The translations under genes and the position numbers were made by a program. A DNA stretch of 64,000 bases from Pseudochrobactrum sp. sp1633 (GTDB lineage Bacteria; Pseudomonadota; Alphaproteobacteria; Rhizobiales; Rhizobiaceae). This document shows, in pieces, positions 8,724 through 18,852 of this stretch. The notes below the pieces were generated by a model. That model saw only the letters and a list, made by a program, of their open reading frames with translations. It was not told the origin of the DNA and made no database searches. The DNA is taken from positions 310,001 through 374,000 of the forward strand of contig NZ_JARRAE010000001.1 in NCBI RefSeq assembly GCF_030376605.1, given 5' to 3'. The first letter of the stretch is position 1. Each line of letters starts with the position of its first letter.

Positions 8724-9043
8724 TTTATTTCTCCTGCAGCGTTTGAGTACCCTTACAGAATAAAATCTACCTTCATCAAAGTTATTATCTTTGAGGCAAT
8801 ATGATAATTTTATCACGTTACTCAAATGATGGTATCACAATATTTTATTATTTTAAGCTGTGATGACCTGTAATTCTTAGGTCTTTAATATTTTGCACTA
8901 TTTTGTTGATCGCAATGAGCGCAAACCGGCTTCACACATGATATTATGCCGATTAAGATAAAACCGCTTCAGTGTGAGGTTTCCTGATGCTTTGGCTCCG
9001 GGTTCACTGAAGACAGATCATTTTACAGGGCAGGGACAGCATA
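8724..9043. promoter_or_regulatory. Divergent AT-rich promoter region upstream of uspA
   Basis: 320 AT-rich bases between two divergent stress-type genes. A half-match to an FNR/FixK site (TTGAT-CGCA-ATGAG against TTGAT-N4-ATCAA) lies at about 8905; the second arm is poor, so it is not called as a site. Confidence 0.35.
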
Positions 9044-9493
9044 ATGTATAAGCATATTTTGATTGCTACAGACGGATCTGAACTGGCGCAAAAAGGGTTG
9101 GAGCAGGGCTTGCAACTGGCCAGCCAACTGGGCAGCAAGGTTACCGTGCTGACTGTGACAGAGCCTTTTCCGATGATGGCGACTGCCAGCAGCGCAGGCT
9201 GGATTGCCAGCCCGAAAGATATTGAAATTTACAATGATAATCAGGCGCGTCAGGCACAGGATATTCTCAAAGCAGCCGGTGAAGCAGCTGCAAAGCATGG
9301 TATCACGCCTGCGTTGAAGCATATTGATGAGCGCTGGCCGGCAGAGGCGATTATTGATTTCAGTCAACATGCGGATGTTGATCTGATTGTCATGACATCA
9401 CATGGCCGTCGCGGTATTGGCCGTCTGCTACTGGGTAGCCAGACGAGCGAAGTGCTGACCCATACCAAAACTGCTATTCTGGTTGTGCGCTAA
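9044..9493 (+). CDS. Universal stress protein UspA family
   Basis: A 149-residue single-domain UspA protein. It begins MYKHILIATDGSELAQKGLE with the conserved aspartate at position 10, and carries the ATP-binding motif G-x2-G-x9-G-S near the C-terminus (SHGRRGIGRLLLGSQTSEVL, residues about 124-143), followed by TAILVVR. It is therefore likely of the ATP-binding class, acting in the cytoplasm as a dimer during starvation, oxidative or anaerobic stress. It is a lone gene with a bidirectional terminator behind it. Confidence 0.92.
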   Translation: MYKHILIATDGSELAQKGLEQGLQLASQLGSKVTVLTVTEPFPMMATASSAGWIASPKDIEIYNDNQARQAQDILKAAGEAAAKHGITPALKHIDERWPAEAIIDFSQHADVDLIVMTSHGRRGIGRLLLGSQTSEVLTHTKTAILVVR

Positions 9494-9576
9494 ACGACAC
9501 AAGCAGAGCGACTTATTTTCAAATATGTCCCTGCTAAAGTATCTTTGAAAACGAATGCTGTTTTGAAACTATGATA

Positions 9577-9613
9577 AAAACCGGCCGCAGATGGTTTTTG
9601 CGGCCGGTTTTGT
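9577..9613. terminator. Bidirectional rho-independent terminator
   Basis: CCGGCCGCA and TGCGGCCGG form a 9-pair GC stem with AAAAA on one side and TTTTG on the other, between the converging uspA and binding-protein genes. Confidence 0.88.
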
Positions 9614-9618
9614 TGTCT

Positions 9619-11274
9619 TTATTGCTCTTTAGAGGCTTTCAGAACGTAGTTGGTATCCGGTGAAATGATGAAGTCTTTCACCTTATTGGAAACAACCGCT
9701 ACTTCATTCAACTGATAGATCATGGTGAACGGGCTGGTGTCGCGGAACTCTTTCTGAATATCCAGATATTCCTGTGCGCGTTTATCCGCATCTTTTTCCA
9801 TAACCGCAGCCAGCGTTTTCTGGGTCAGTTCAGGAATTTCCCAGGAGTTGCGCCATGCACTGGTTTTTGAAACCGCATTATCGGAATTATCCAGATTCGT
9901 CACAAAAGTATCAGCATTGGTATGCGGGTCCCAGTAGTCGATGCCCCACTGACCGATATAGATATCATGCTTGCGTGCTCGGTATTTTGTAAGTGTTTGC
10001 TTGCCGTCACCCGGAATAATCTCCAGCTTGATATTGGCCTTGGCAAAGGTCTGCTGAATGGATTCCGCAATACCGGTGACTGGCTGGGTGTTGCGCACAT
10101 CCATTGTAATCGTGAAGCCGTCTTTCAGCCCTGCTTTTTCCAGCAGTTCTTTGGCTTTTTCAACATTCAGGCTGAACGGGTTTTCGTCTGTCGCGCCAAG
10201 CATACCGGCCGGAAGCAGGTTTTGATGAATGGTGCCGATGCCTTTAATCAGCGTCGACTGAATGGCGCTGTAATCCACCAGATATTTCACAGCCTGGCGA
10301 ACTTCCGGCTTGGAGAGTATCTCATGCTGCTGATTGAGGCTGAAATAATAGATCGTGCCTTTCGGCGCGCTGGCCGTGTGAAAACGCTTATCTGCGGACA
10401 CAGCTTCGAGATCGCCCGGCTCGAGATTGCGGGCAATATCAATATCACCGGCATCCAGCATAATACGCTGTGAAGCGCTTTCCTTCACATAGCGGTAAAT
10501 GATACGTTTGAGCGGCGGTTTTTCACCGTCATAATTCTCGTTGCGCTCCATCATGATAATTTCATTCGGGCGCCAATCCTTGATCGCATAGGCGCCGGAA
10601 CCGGCATAATTGCGCTTCAGCCATTCATGGCCGAAATCATTGTCTGCCTTGGAATCTGCTGTCGGCGTTACCGGCTTTGCATGTTCCTTGAGCAATTTAC
10701 TGTCAACGACCGAACCCACTGTGGCGGTCAGGCAGTTATAGACAAATGATGGTGCAAAGGCTTTTTTGGAGGTGAAAATCAGCGTGTCATCGTCTTTGGC
10801 AAAGACTTTTTCATCCACATTGTCTTTGGTCAGGCCAAACTGGCTGAGAATGAAAACGGGGCTCTGATCGAGCTTTATCGCGCGTTGCAGCGAAAAGGCG
10901 GCATCATGCGCGGTGATCGGATTGCCGGAGGCGAATTTCTGACCCTTACGGATTTTAAAGGTGAAGGTTTTGCCGTCCTCGGAAACATCCCAGCTCTCGG
11001 CAATATCAGCAACGAGTTTGGACGGATCTTTATAATCGGTGCGCAACAGGCGGCCATAGCTGTTCGCCAGCATTTCGGCCGTTGTAATTTCAAAGGATTC
11101 TGCCGGATCTAGCGAAATCACGTCATCTGTCGCCATAGCGATAACCAGAGTGTCAGCCGGTGTGGCTGCATTGGCGGCGTTCATCAGAACCGAACCGGTT
11201 AAGGCTGTGCTGAAAGCCAGCGCAAGAGCCAGCTTGTTCAGATTGCGTGTTTTGACTGATGTCATCAGTGTCAT
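9619..11274 (-). CDS. ABC transporter substrate-binding protein, family 5 (peptide/dipeptide type)
   Basis: A 551-residue periplasmic binding protein with a signal peptide (LNKLALALAFSTALTGSVLM, cleavage near NAANA). The mature protein follows the SBP_bac_5 pattern: DTLVIAMATDDVISLDPAES at the start, then LVADIAESWDVSEDGKTFTF and KIRKGQKFASGNPITAHDAA, and later DLEAVSADKRFH. It would deliver an oligopeptide or similar solute to an ABC importer. No permease or ATPase gene is near, so it must share a transporter encoded elsewhere. The start at 11274 is supported by GAGGGGAC upstream. An aldehyde dehydrogenase gene lies upstream on the same strand but a terminator separates them. Confidence 0.9.
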   Translation of the reverse strand: MTLMTSVKTRNLNKLALALAFSTALTGSVLMNAANAATPADTLVIAMATDDVISLDPAESFEITTAEMLANSYGRLLRTDYKDPSKLVADIAESWDVSEDGKTFTFKIRKGQKFASGNPITAHDAAFSLQRAIKLDQSPVFILSQFGLTKDNVDEKVFAKDDDTLIFTSKKAFAPSFVYNCLTATVGSVVDSKLLKEHAKPVTPTADSKADNDFGHEWLKRNYAGSGAYAIKDWRPNEIIMMERNENYDGEKPPLKRIIYRYVKESASQRIMLDAGDIDIARNLEPGDLEAVSADKRFHTASAPKGTIYYFSLNQQHEILSKPEVRQAVKYLVDYSAIQSTLIKGIGTIHQNLLPAGMLGATDENPFSLNVEKAKELLEKAGLKDGFTITMDVRNTQPVTGIAESIQQTFAKANIKLEIIPGDGKQTLTKYRARKHDIYIGQWGIDYWDPHTNADTFVTNLDNSDNAVSKTSAWRNSWEIPELTQKTLAAVMEKDADKRAQEYLDIQKEFRDTSPFTMIYQLNEVAVVSNKVKDFIISPDTNYVLKASKEQ

Positions 11275-11396
11275 GCTTTAGTCCCCTCATTCATGCGGCC
11301 GTGTTTTTATAATTGGCCTGCTCATGAGGGAGCCTAACGCAACAATTTGAAAGATCAAACTGTATTTATATAATTTTATTGCTTTTTCAGCGAAAG

Positions 11397-11434
11397 AAAA
11401 AACCCCGCCAGCGTGACCGCAGGCGGGGTTTTGT
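11397..11434 (-). terminator. Rho-independent terminator of the aldehyde dehydrogenase gene
   Basis: AACCCCGCC and GGCGGGGTT pair around AGCGTGACCGCA, with A-rich sequence on the left of the + strand (a T tract when read on -) and TTTT on the right. It lies just behind the dehydrogenase stop. Confidence 0.88.
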
Positions 11435-11451
11435 ATTGTGTTTAAATGGCG

Positions 11452-12903
11452 TCAGATCACCAGATGGGTAACGAATTTTGTATTCAGATAAGCATTGATT
11501 GCCTCTGAACCGCCCTCGGTGCCGTAGCCGGAATCTTTGATGCCGCCGAATGGAACTTCCGGCAGTGCAAGACCCAGATGGTTGATCGTTGTCATACCTG
11601 CTTCAATGCGCATGCCCAGTTCACGCGCATTTTCAGCTGAACGGGTAAAGGCATAGGAAGCCAGACCAAATGGCAGGCGGTTAGCCTCATCAATCACCTC
11701 ATCCAGTGTTTTGAAGGATGAGAACACTGCGACAGGGCCGAACGGTTCTTCATTCATGATGCGCGAGGTTTTTGGCGCATCGGCCAAAACGGTCGGCTCA
11801 AAGAAATTGCCGACATTGCCAATGCGGCGTCCGCCGGTCATCAGGCGTGCACCGCTATCTACGGCATCCTGAATGAGCGCTTCAAGGGCAGGGATGCGAC
11901 GCTCATTGGCCAGTGGCCCCATCTGTACGCCGTCATCAAAACCGTTACCGACTTTAATTGCTTTGGCTTTTTCGGTGAAAGACTCGACGACCTGCTCATA
12001 GACATTTTCCTGAACCAGAAAACGGGTCGGTGAGACGCAGACCTGACCGGCATTACGGAATTTGGACATAGCCAGAGTTTTAACCGCACCTTCCACATCA
12101 GCATCATCAAAGATGATTGCCGGTGCATGGCCGCCGAGTTCCATTGTCGAGAGCTTCATATGCTGGCTTGCAAGGCCTGCCAGCATTTTGCCGATCGGTG
12201 TGGAGCCGGTGAAAGAGATCTTGCGGATAACCGGATGCGGGATCAGATATTCTGAGATTTCTGATGGGATACCATAAACCAGATTGACGACACCGGCCGG
12301 AATTCCTGCGTCTACAAAAACACGCAGCAGCTCGGCAGGCGAGGCTGGTGTTTCTTCCGGCGCTTTAACGATGATAGAGCAACCGGCGGCGATAGCTGCG
12401 GACAGCTTGCGCACAACCTGATTGATCGGGAAATTCCAAGGCGTGAAGGCTGCAACAGGGCCGACAGGCAGTTTGAATGCGATCTGCGATACACCGGCAG
12501 CACGGGCAGGAATGATCTGGCCATAGGTGCGGCGTGCTTCTTCTGCGAACCAGTCGATGATATCAGCACCGGCAAGGATTTCGCCTTTGGCTTCAGCAAC
12601 CGGCTTGCCCTGCTCAAAGGTCAGGATCGGCGCAATGGCATCTGCGCGCTCACGTAGCAAGTCTGCCGCGCGACGCAGGAATTTGGAACGGTCAAATGGT
12701 GATGTTGCGCTCCATATTTTGAAACCATTGGCAGCCGCATCAAGCGCTGCATCAAGATCAACCTTCTCAGCATGAGCAACCTTGCCGATCACTTCGCCGG
12801 TGGCCGGATTGAACACATCAATTGTGCGTCCGCTTTGCGCATTGCGCCATTCACCGTTAATCAAAAGCTGAGTATCTGGATAGCGCGGTGCAATCTGTGA
12901 CAT
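11452..12903 (-). CDS. NAD(P)-dependent aldehyde dehydrogenase, succinate-semialdehyde type
   Basis: A 483-residue cytoplasmic aldehyde dehydrogenase. It has the N-terminal [20 protein letters not shown], the cofactor-site segment [10 protein letters not shown], the FTGST turn, the general-base glutamate in [10 protein letters not shown], and the nucleophile cysteine in [14 protein letters not shown]. The pattern VCVSP and the closing [17 protein letters not shown] are closest to succinate-semialdehyde dehydrogenases (GabD class) or alpha-ketoglutarate-semialdehyde dehydrogenases, which oxidise semialdehydes to dicarboxylic acids. No aminotransferase or regulator of a GABA pathway is adjacent, so the substrate is uncertain. 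Confidence 0.88.
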   Translation of the reverse strand: MSQIAPRYPDTQLLINGEWRNAQSGRTIDVFNPATGEVIGKVAHAEKVDLDAALDAAANGFKIWSATSPFDRSKFLRRAADLLRERADAIAPILTFEQGKPVAEAKGEILAGADIIDWFAEEARRTYGQIIPARAAGVSQIAFKLPVGPVAAFTPWNFPINQVVRKLSAAIAAGCSIIVKAPEETPASPAELLRVFVDAGIPAGVVNLVYGIPSEISEYLIPHPVIRKISFTGSTPIGKMLAGLASQHMKLSTMELGGHAPAIIFDDADVEGAVKTLAMSKFRNAGQVCVSPTRFLVQENVYEQVVESFTEKAKAIKVGNGFDDGVQMGPLANERRIPALEALIQDAVDSGARLMTGGRRIGNVGNFFEPTVLADAPKTSRIMNEEPFGPVAVFSSFKTLDEVIDEANRLPFGLASYAFTRSAENARELGMRIEAGMTTINHLGLALPEVPFGGIKDSGYGTEGGSEAINAYLNTKFVTHLVI

Positions 12904-13063
12904 GGTTCCTCCGGTATGTCAGGCATAAAGGCAGCAGGAAAAACTGCTCTGTGCGGCCTATTCTGTAGAGGTCACTATAAAAGCCGATATGCGCCGGATG
13001 GCAAGAACTTAATGCAAATTTTATGAGGCTGAGACGCTTTGTCAGCGCTGCGTTCAAATAATA

Positions 13064-13094
13064 AAAAAGGCGGGAAAATCCCGCCTTTTTAAAC
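13064..13094 (-). terminator. Rho-independent terminator of the GPR-like gene
   Basis: AAAAAAGGCGGG and CCCGCCTTTTT pair around AAAAT, directly behind the stop codon at 13106 on the minus strand. Confidence 0.9.
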
Positions 13095-13105
13095 TTCACT
13101 CTGAT

Positions 13106-16100
13106 TTACCGCAAACGACCCGAGGCATGTGCCAGCATTGTGTAGACCTTGCCGGTATCGGATGTGAGGTAGGTCTGAGTGACCATATTATCACGATCAT
13201 TACGGGCAACATCTTCAAGCAGGCGCTGGAAATCATCCATGTAGCGGTCTACCGCACGGCGGAAATCACCGTCCATCTGGTATTTGCGTTTGATTTCCTC
13301 AAAGGTCTGCTGACCTTTCAGCGTATAGAGGCGGCGGGTAAATACATTGCGCTCACCACGGCGGTAGCGATCCCAAAGCTCGACTGATGCTTCATGATCA
13401 ATCGCACGGGCAATATCAACCGACAGAGAATTGAGGCTGTCCACCACATGGGCGGCAGAGCGCTGCGGTGTCACATTGTTCTGGTTGCGCGGTGCTGGCG
13501 CGTTTTCTTCTTCATCCGCAGAGGCGCGTGCCAGAAGATTGGATACCCAGCCGCCACGGGCCGCTTCCTGAGGCTGCGAAGCAGCGACAGTTGTTGTTGC
13601 CGTGTTGTAGCTCTGTGTAAAGCTCTGTGCCGGTTGTACAGGCTGCGGAGCAGGTGCCGCAGTCTGGGTCACAGTCTGGGCAACATAGGCAGCGGCCTGT
13701 GCTACCGGCTGTTTTGCAACTGCACGGTCTGCGCGGCTGTCACCAACATCGACCAGACGGCCGGATTTATTGACGATAGAGGCCAGTTCCTTCAGCGCAT
13801 TGATCTGCTCGGAAACCGCCTTGCGCATTGCAGTGGTGGATTCCTTGGCTTCAGCAGGCATATCCAATACGCCACGCTTCAGCTCGCCGCGTGTTGCATC
13901 CAGTTCGCCACGGATTTCTGCGGCGGAACGACGGATCTCATCGGTTGCAGATGCAAATTTCTGTGTTGCCTGATCAACAACTTCGGAAATCGCAGTGCGC
14001 AGCTGTTCGGTCGAGTTGCGTGTGCGGCCTTCTGTGCGTTCCAGAGCGGAAGTGATAAGGTTTTCAAAACCCTGCATCACTTTCTCAATGTTCTCAGACT
14101 TGGCCAGCAGACCGGAAGACAGGCGTTCCAGCGCTTCATGACGGTCGGACAGAGTATCATTCAGACCATTCTGTGCCGAGCCGATCAGATCGGAAGCGCG
14201 GGACAGAACTGCGCTGTGATCTTCAAAGCGTTTAGCGATATCCGCGATCTGTTCCAGCGTATTGCCGGAAAGCGAACGCAGAGCACCGATATTATTGTCA
14301 ATCACCACACTTGAACTGGAGAAGATCTGAGCAGCCTTATTGGTGCTTTCAGCAAAGTTCGATGTGGTTTCAACCAGCCGCGTATCAATGTCGTTGAGGT
14401 TGTGTGTGGCTTTGTCGATCAGCTGGCCGAGTTCCGCATTGGAATTTGCCAGACGATCAATCAGGCCGCCCACGCCGTCAGACAGGTTGGATTTTGCTTC
14501 CTGAACCGCAGAGATGGTTTCAGCCGTACGGCTTGCCAATGCGTTAACCAGTGCTGCATTTTCAGAGCGCAGACGATCGGTCGCCGCATGGGTGGCTTCT
14601 TCCAGCTGGCTTGCAAGACCCTGACCGCTATCGGCAAGACGCTGCACCAGAGGCTCAGCTGTGTCTGCGAGAATACGGGTGATTTCCTGCGAACGAGCTG
14701 CGAGAACTGCGTTCAGTTCACGGGTACGCTCTTCCAGTGTTGAGGATGTATTCTGTGTTGCATCAGAAATGCGGGCTTCAATCACACCGAGTTCACCGGT
14801 AATGCGCGAGCCGATTTCACCAAGCCCCATCGCAATCGCATCGGCGCGCTCTGTGAGACGTGCTTCTGTGCCGGACAGGTTTTCAAGGACGCGGGCACTG
14901 AAGGCTTCGCTATGCGAACCAAGCACATCACTTGTACGCGATGCGGTTTCTGCAATGCGGGATTCAATGCCGCTGAGCTCGCCGGTCAGGCGGTTGCTGA
15001 CATCGCTGATGCCGGAAGCAATGGCTTCTGCACGTTCTGTCAGGCGTGTTTCTGTGCCGGACAGGTTTTCCAGAACGCGGGCGCTGAAAGCTTCGCTATG
15101 CGAACCAAGCACATCGCTGGTGCGCGATGCAGTTTCGGCAATGCGTGTTTCAATACCGCTGAGTTCGCCGGTGAGGCGGGTTTCAATTGCTTCAAGACCG
15201 GAAGCAATCTGGCTGGCGCGTTCGCCGAGGCGTGCTTCAGTCCCGGCCAGATTTTCAATCAGACGGTCGTTGAAGCCTTCACCGAAGCCATGCAATGCAT
15301 CGCCGGCCTTGGCCGCTTCCGCTGTGAGGGAGCTTGCAGCTTCTGTGATTTTTTCACGCAGTGTACCGGCAACCACAGCAGCGCTCTGCTCCAGTGATTT
15401 GCGAACATTGTCCACACCGATGCTCAGAGCGCGTTCCATTGTGGAGGTGCGTTCTTCGATAATGCCGGTCTGGTTCTCAAACGAGCTTTGCAATACGCCG
15501 GTTGCATTGGCAACGGCATCCTGCAGGGCAACGGTACGCTGTACCAGCGTGTCGCTGTGCTGGCGCAGGTTTGCATCAAGGCTTTCTGTGCCGCTCAGCA
15601 TTGCTGCCTGCAACTGCGATGCACGATCACCAACTGTGCTGATATGTTCATTCAGCAGGGAGCTGACGGCAGTACTGTTATGCTGCAAGCTGTCAGAGAA
15701 CTGCTGATTACGCTCATCCAATGTGCGGGCATAGTCAGAATGCTGCTGATTGAGCGAAGATTTGAGCGCGGAAGAACGGTCTTCAAAACGACCTTCCTGC
15801 TCGGTGAAAATTTCATTCAGGCTGGCATTATGGGCTGCCATTGCTTCGCGCATATCATTGGTGCGCTGTTCCAGAATGGCGGCATGCTGGCTGGCTGTCT
15901 GATCAAGGGTCGAAGCATTACCGGCAATCGCACGTTCAATATCAACACCACGCTCTGTAATTGTCTGGCTATGCTGCTGCATGGCTGCTGCGATACGGTC
16001 TGCTTCATTGCTCAGAGTTGAGGACAGAGTTTCACGGCTGTCGGCAATCTGCGCAATAAACTGACCGGCACGGTCATTGAGCAGACCTGCAACAGAATCT

Positions 16101-17932
16101 GTAATGCCTGACAGTTCACCATTGAGTTTTTCTTTGGTTTCATCAACCACAGAGCTGATAGACGAACGCACACCGGAGAAGGTTTCAGCAATATCGCGGG
16201 TACGGGCGATCAGATTTTCATTGATCTGGCGCGAACGCACTTCCAGAGCGGCATTGAGTTTTTCAGTGCTGCTGTCAATCGCCTGCGCACGGCCTTCAAA
16301 CTCGGTAAGAAGCGAGTGACCGCGCTCAGCCAGTGTTGAATTGAGGTTTGCAAGACGCTGATCAAACTCGGTGACCATATTCATGGTCGCATCACCAAGC
16401 AGAGAAGCAATATTGGATGTACGTGCATCCAGTGCTTCAGTTAGTGTCTCGGTAAGACCCTTTGAGCGCTCTTCAAGTGTGGCGATACGGGTATCAAGAA
16501 TATTGACGAAATCACCGCCCGACGAGCTGATGCGGGTGGAAATATCGGTGCTGCGGGTATCAATCGCTTCGGAGATGGCTGTGCCGCTCTCGTTCAGGCG
16601 GCTGATCATTGTCTCACCTGCATGGGACAGGGAAGAGGTCAGCTCACTTGAAACGGTGAGAACATTATCGCGGATAATATCGCTGGCCGAAGACAGTTCA
16701 CTCTTAAGATGTTCATGCGCACCGGAGATTGAGGAACGCACGCGTTCTGCATGGCTGATCACGGCTTCGCGCTCATTGCCAAGCTCAGCAATTAGTGCAC
16801 GGATGCGAACTTCATTGTCGCTGTATGCGCGTTCAAGCTGATGAACTTCGGTCTGTACAAGTGTTTCAAGCTCAACCGCACGGGCAAGCGTGCGCTCGAT
16901 ACCTTCATTCATCGCAGCAACTTCACGGCGCACAGCCTGACCAAGCGTGGAAACGCGGTCACCGGCTGCAGCTTCAGGTGAAGCGAGGCGCAGGGCAGCG
17001 GCTGTCATCTGGCGGGCAGCAGATTGCAGTTCCTGTGCACGGCGCACCATCTGGGCAAAGCCCCAGAACATAACAACGGGCACTGCAATACCGGCCGCAA
17101 CACCAATACCAGCAGGGGTGGTGAAGAAATCTTTGATTGCTGTGAAAGAAGTAAGACCCTGCGGGCTCAGTGCATGCGCAAGGGTAAGACCACCGGCAGT
17201 CCAGAGAGCGCTGATGGCTGTTGTTGTCCAGAATACGCTCGATGAGCGGCCGTTTGTACGTCGCAGCAATAGGTTTTCATTGCGCAGATCGTCATTGGCC
17301 GGTGTGAACGGAGAGGCGGATACGCCTGCCGCAGCTGGTGCGTGGTTAGCAGCAGGAGCTGCTGTATGGCTGGCAGCAGGAGCTGCTGGTTGTGCAAACG
17401 GAATTTCAGGCTGAAAATCAATATCACTGAAGTCCGGAACCGAAGCGGTAACGGTCTCTTTTTCAGCTTTAGAAGCAGTAATCGGGCCAGCAGTAATCGG
17501 GGTTGTATGGTCCGGCTGGTTAGCGGCCTGCAATATTGTGACATTGCCCGGGGCGGCAACGACAGGCGGCACAGCTGGGGTAACCGGCGCGGCTGGCAGG
17601 GTGGTCTTGTCGGCTTTTGGCTTGTCCTGCGCTGTTTTTTCCGGCTGGACAGGCTTTTCGGAGGCCTGAGTTTCAGCCTTACCTTTAACGGCAGCCGTTA
17701 CAGCGGCAGCACCTGCCGCAGCAGCGATTGGTGCAGCAACGTTCTGTTCCAGTGCCAGCTCTTCTGCTGCGCGGGAAATCTGGCTCTCCAGATCATCCAG
17801 CGAAAACTCTGCCTCAGGAGCGTCAAAATTCAAATCCAGCTCAAAGTCGTCGCTGAAATCCAGATCCAGCCCGTCTGAGAGGGCCTTTTCCATATCAAGC
17901 TCAAGCTTTTGCGCTTTTGTATTTTGTGCCAT
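13106..17932 (-). CDS. Giant coiled-coil polar growth protein, GPR/RgsE-like
   Basis: A 1608-residue protein. Residues 1-60 are acidic (DLDFSDDFELDLNFDAPEAE), residues 60-230 are low-complexity Ala/Pro, and two hydrophobic segments follow (about 232-254 FWTTTAISALWTAGG and 274-295 GIGVAAGIAVPVVMFWGF). About 1150 residues of heptad-like, apolipoprotein-type coiled coil come next, made of blocks such as LENLSGTEARLTERADAIA. The C-terminus is a conserved globular stretch (VELWDRYRRGERNVFTRRLY). This matches the layout of the Rhizobiales growth-pole-ring protein (GPR in Agrobacterium, RgsE in Sinorhizobium), a membrane-bound ring needed for unipolar growth. The length is shorter than the Agrobacterium protein. 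Automatic annotation may call it kinesin-like or apolipoprotein. It is a lone gene with its own terminator. Confidence 0.8.
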   Translation of the reverse strand: MAQNTKAQKLELDMEKALSDGLDLDFSDDFELDLNFDAPEAEFSLDDLESQISRAAEELALEQNVAAPIAAAAGAAAVTAAVKGKAETQASEKPVQPEKTAQDKPKADKTTLPAAPVTPAVPPVVAAPGNVTILQAANQPDHTTPITAGPITASKAEKETVTASVPDFSDIDFQPEIPFAQPAAPAASHTAAPAANHAPAAAGVSASPFTPANDDLRNENLLLRRTNGRSSSVFWTTTAISALWTAGGLTLAHALSPQGLTSFTAIKDFFTTPAGIGVAAGIAVPVVMFWGFAQMVRRAQELQSAARQMTAAALRLASPEAAAGDRVSTLGQAVRREVAAMNEGIERTLARAVELETLVQTEVHQLERAYSDNEVRIRALIAELGNEREAVISHAERVRSSISGAHEHLKSELSSASDIIRDNVLTVSSELTSSLSHAGETMISRLNESGTAISEAIDTRSTDISTRISSSGGDFVNILDTRIATLEERSKGLTETLTEALDARTSNIASLLGDATMNMVTEFDQRLANLNSTLAERGHSLLTEFEGRAQAIDSSTEKLNAALEVRSRQINENLIARTRDIAETFSGVRSSISSVVDETKEKLNGELSGITDSVAGLLNDRAGQFIAQIADSRETLSSTLSNEADRIAAAMQQHSQTITERGVDIERAIAGNASTLDQTASQHAAILEQRTNDMREAMAAHNASLNEIFTEQEGRFEDRSSALKSSLNQQHSDYARTLDERNQQFSDSLQHNSTAVSSLLNEHISTVGDRASQLQAAMLSGTESLDANLRQHSDTLVQRTVALQDAVANATGVLQSSFENQTGIIEERTSTMERALSIGVDNVRKSLEQSAAVVAGTLREKITEAASSLTAEAAKAGDALHGFGEGFNDRLIENLAGTEARLGERASQIASGLEAIETRLTGELSGIETRIAETASRTSDVLGSHSEAFSARVLENLSGTETRLTERAEAIASGISDVSNRLTGELSGIESRIAETASRTSDVLGSHSEAFSARVLENLSGTEARLTERADAIAMGLGEIGSRITGELGVIEARISDATQNTSSTLEERTRELNAVLAARSQEITRILADTAEPLVQRLADSGQGLASQLEEATHAATDRLRSENAALVNALASRTAETISAVQEAKSNLSDGVGGLIDRLANSNAELGQLIDKATHNLNDIDTRLVETTSNFAESTNKAAQIFSSSSVVIDNNIGALRSLSGNTLEQIADIAKRFEDHSAVLSRASDLIGSAQNGLNDTLSDRHEALERLSSGLLAKSENIEKVMQGFENLITSALERTEGRTRNSTEQLRTAISEVVDQATQKFASATDEIRRSAAEIRGELDATRGELKRGVLDMPAEAKESTTAMRKAVSEQINALKELASIVNKSGRLVDVGDSRADRAVAKQPVAQAAAYVAQTVTQTAAPAPQPVQPAQSFTQSYNTATTTVAASQPQEAARGGWVSNLLARASADEEENAPAPRNQNNVTPQRSAAHVVDSLNSLSVDIARAIDHEASVELWDRYRRGERNVFTRRLYTLKGQQTFEEIKRKYQMDGDFRRAVDRYMDDFQRLLEDVARNDRDNMVTQTYLTSDTGKVYTMLAHASGRLR
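14836..15393 (-). repeat. Internal 186-bp tandem repeats in the GPR-like gene
   Basis: Three units of exactly 186 bases (62 residues) can be aligned by the block CCGGACAGGTTTTC at 14871 and 15057 and its diverged copy at 15243. The first two copies share long identical runs (for example GCTTCGCTATGCGAACCAAG). They encode the repeated peptide GSHSEAFSARVLENLSGTE. The high nucleotide identity points to recent unequal duplication or gene conversion in the coiled-coil region. Confidence 0.85.
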
Positions 17933-18499
17933 AGCCGTTTTACCCCGTACTCATACATTCACGCAAAAAAACCATGTTAGCAGTCACCGCCGTTTTATTA
18001 AAAAGGCGGACAAAAGACATGTTGCGCAGTCTATAGGTTAAAACTTCCGGAGCCATATGGGAACTACGGAAATTGCGGTTGATGAAATGTTTAAAGATAA
18101 GGTTAACGCAACGCTTGACGGAATGACAAAAACTAAGCAAATGCGGGCTTTTTCACGTTTCACCAAATTGTGGAAATCTTTAATTGTATATCAGATATGC
18201 ATAAAATATGCCTGAAATTGTGGCACGTTTTGCCTTAGTCTGGCAAGAAATTTATATGTTTCCGCTTTTTTACCGATCCTTGCGGAAGATGCATAAATAG
18301 CTTCTGAAAATGCCGGATTTTTTATCCTAGGGTGATCTAATTGACGCAGAGGGGTATGGTTGAGGTGTTTACGGCTTGAACTCATTGGCCGCAGCACGTA
18401 TCTGCCCAGCAACAAAACACTTTATACTCTTGTCAGCATAATCAATGCCGGTCTCGTGCTGTGCAGAGTGATTTATGCGGCATTTATCGGGATGAGTTT
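17933..18499. promoter_or_regulatory. Divergent intergenic region between GPR-like gene and ferredoxin
   Basis: 567 bases with no convincing gene. It must hold the promoters for the GPR-like gene (leftward) and the ferredoxin gene (rightward). No RNA gene or repeat was recognised. Confidence 0.5.
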
Positions 18500-18823
18500 A
18501 TGACCAAGATCACATTTGTTTCCGCTGACGGTGCTGTTCGTAATGAGGTTGAAGCCGAAAACGGTTCCACAGTTATGGAAAATGCTATTCGTAACGGTAT
18601 TCCCGGTATTGATGCCGAATGCGGCGGTGCCTGCGCTTGCGCAACGTGCCATGTCTATGTTGATGAAGACTGGACAGATGCTGTTGGCGGCCCTGAACCT
18701 ATGGAAGAAGATATGCTGGATTTCGCCTATGATGTGCGCGGAAACTCCCGTCTGTCCTGCCAGATTATCGTTCGTGATGAACTCGACGGTCTGGTTGTGC
18801 AGGTGCCTGAACGTCAGGGCTGA
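18500..18823 (+). CDS. [2Fe-2S] ferredoxin, adrenodoxin/FdVI type
   Basis: A 107-residue electron carrier. The cluster ligands fit the adrenodoxin spacing C-x5-C-x2-C: Cys41, Cys47 and Cys50 in [15 protein letters not shown], and Cys87 in SRLSCQI; Cys45 is extra. The acidic helix [13 protein letters not shown] is the usual partner-binding surface. I chose the ATG at 18500 ([11 protein letters not shown]); an upstream in-frame start adds 13 atypical residues. Such ferredoxins serve P450s, iron-sulfur cluster assembly or isoprenoid enzymes. The ferredoxin-NADP reductase gene about 460 bases downstream is a natural electron donor for it. Confidence 0.93.
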   Translation: MTKITFVSADGAVRNEVEAENGSTVMENAIRNGIPGIDAECGGACACATCHVYVDEDWTDAVGGPEPMEEDMLDFAYDVRGNSRLSCQIIVRDELDGLVVQVPERQG

Positions 18824-18852
18824 TCTGCTGTTAATGGTTCGAAATGAATGTT

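Noticed and set aside
8900-8925. TTGAT-CGCA-ATGAG as an FNR/FixK box for uspA.
   Set aside because: Only one arm matches; too weak to call.
14661-15707. A 348-codon open frame on the plus strand rich in Ser, Arg and Val.
   Set aside because: It lies wholly inside the GPR-like gene on the opposite strand and its composition mirrors the repeat codons there.
18215-18240. TGGCACGTTTTGCC as a sigma-54 promoter.
   Set aside because: The GG and GC elements are separated by 8 rather than 10 bases.
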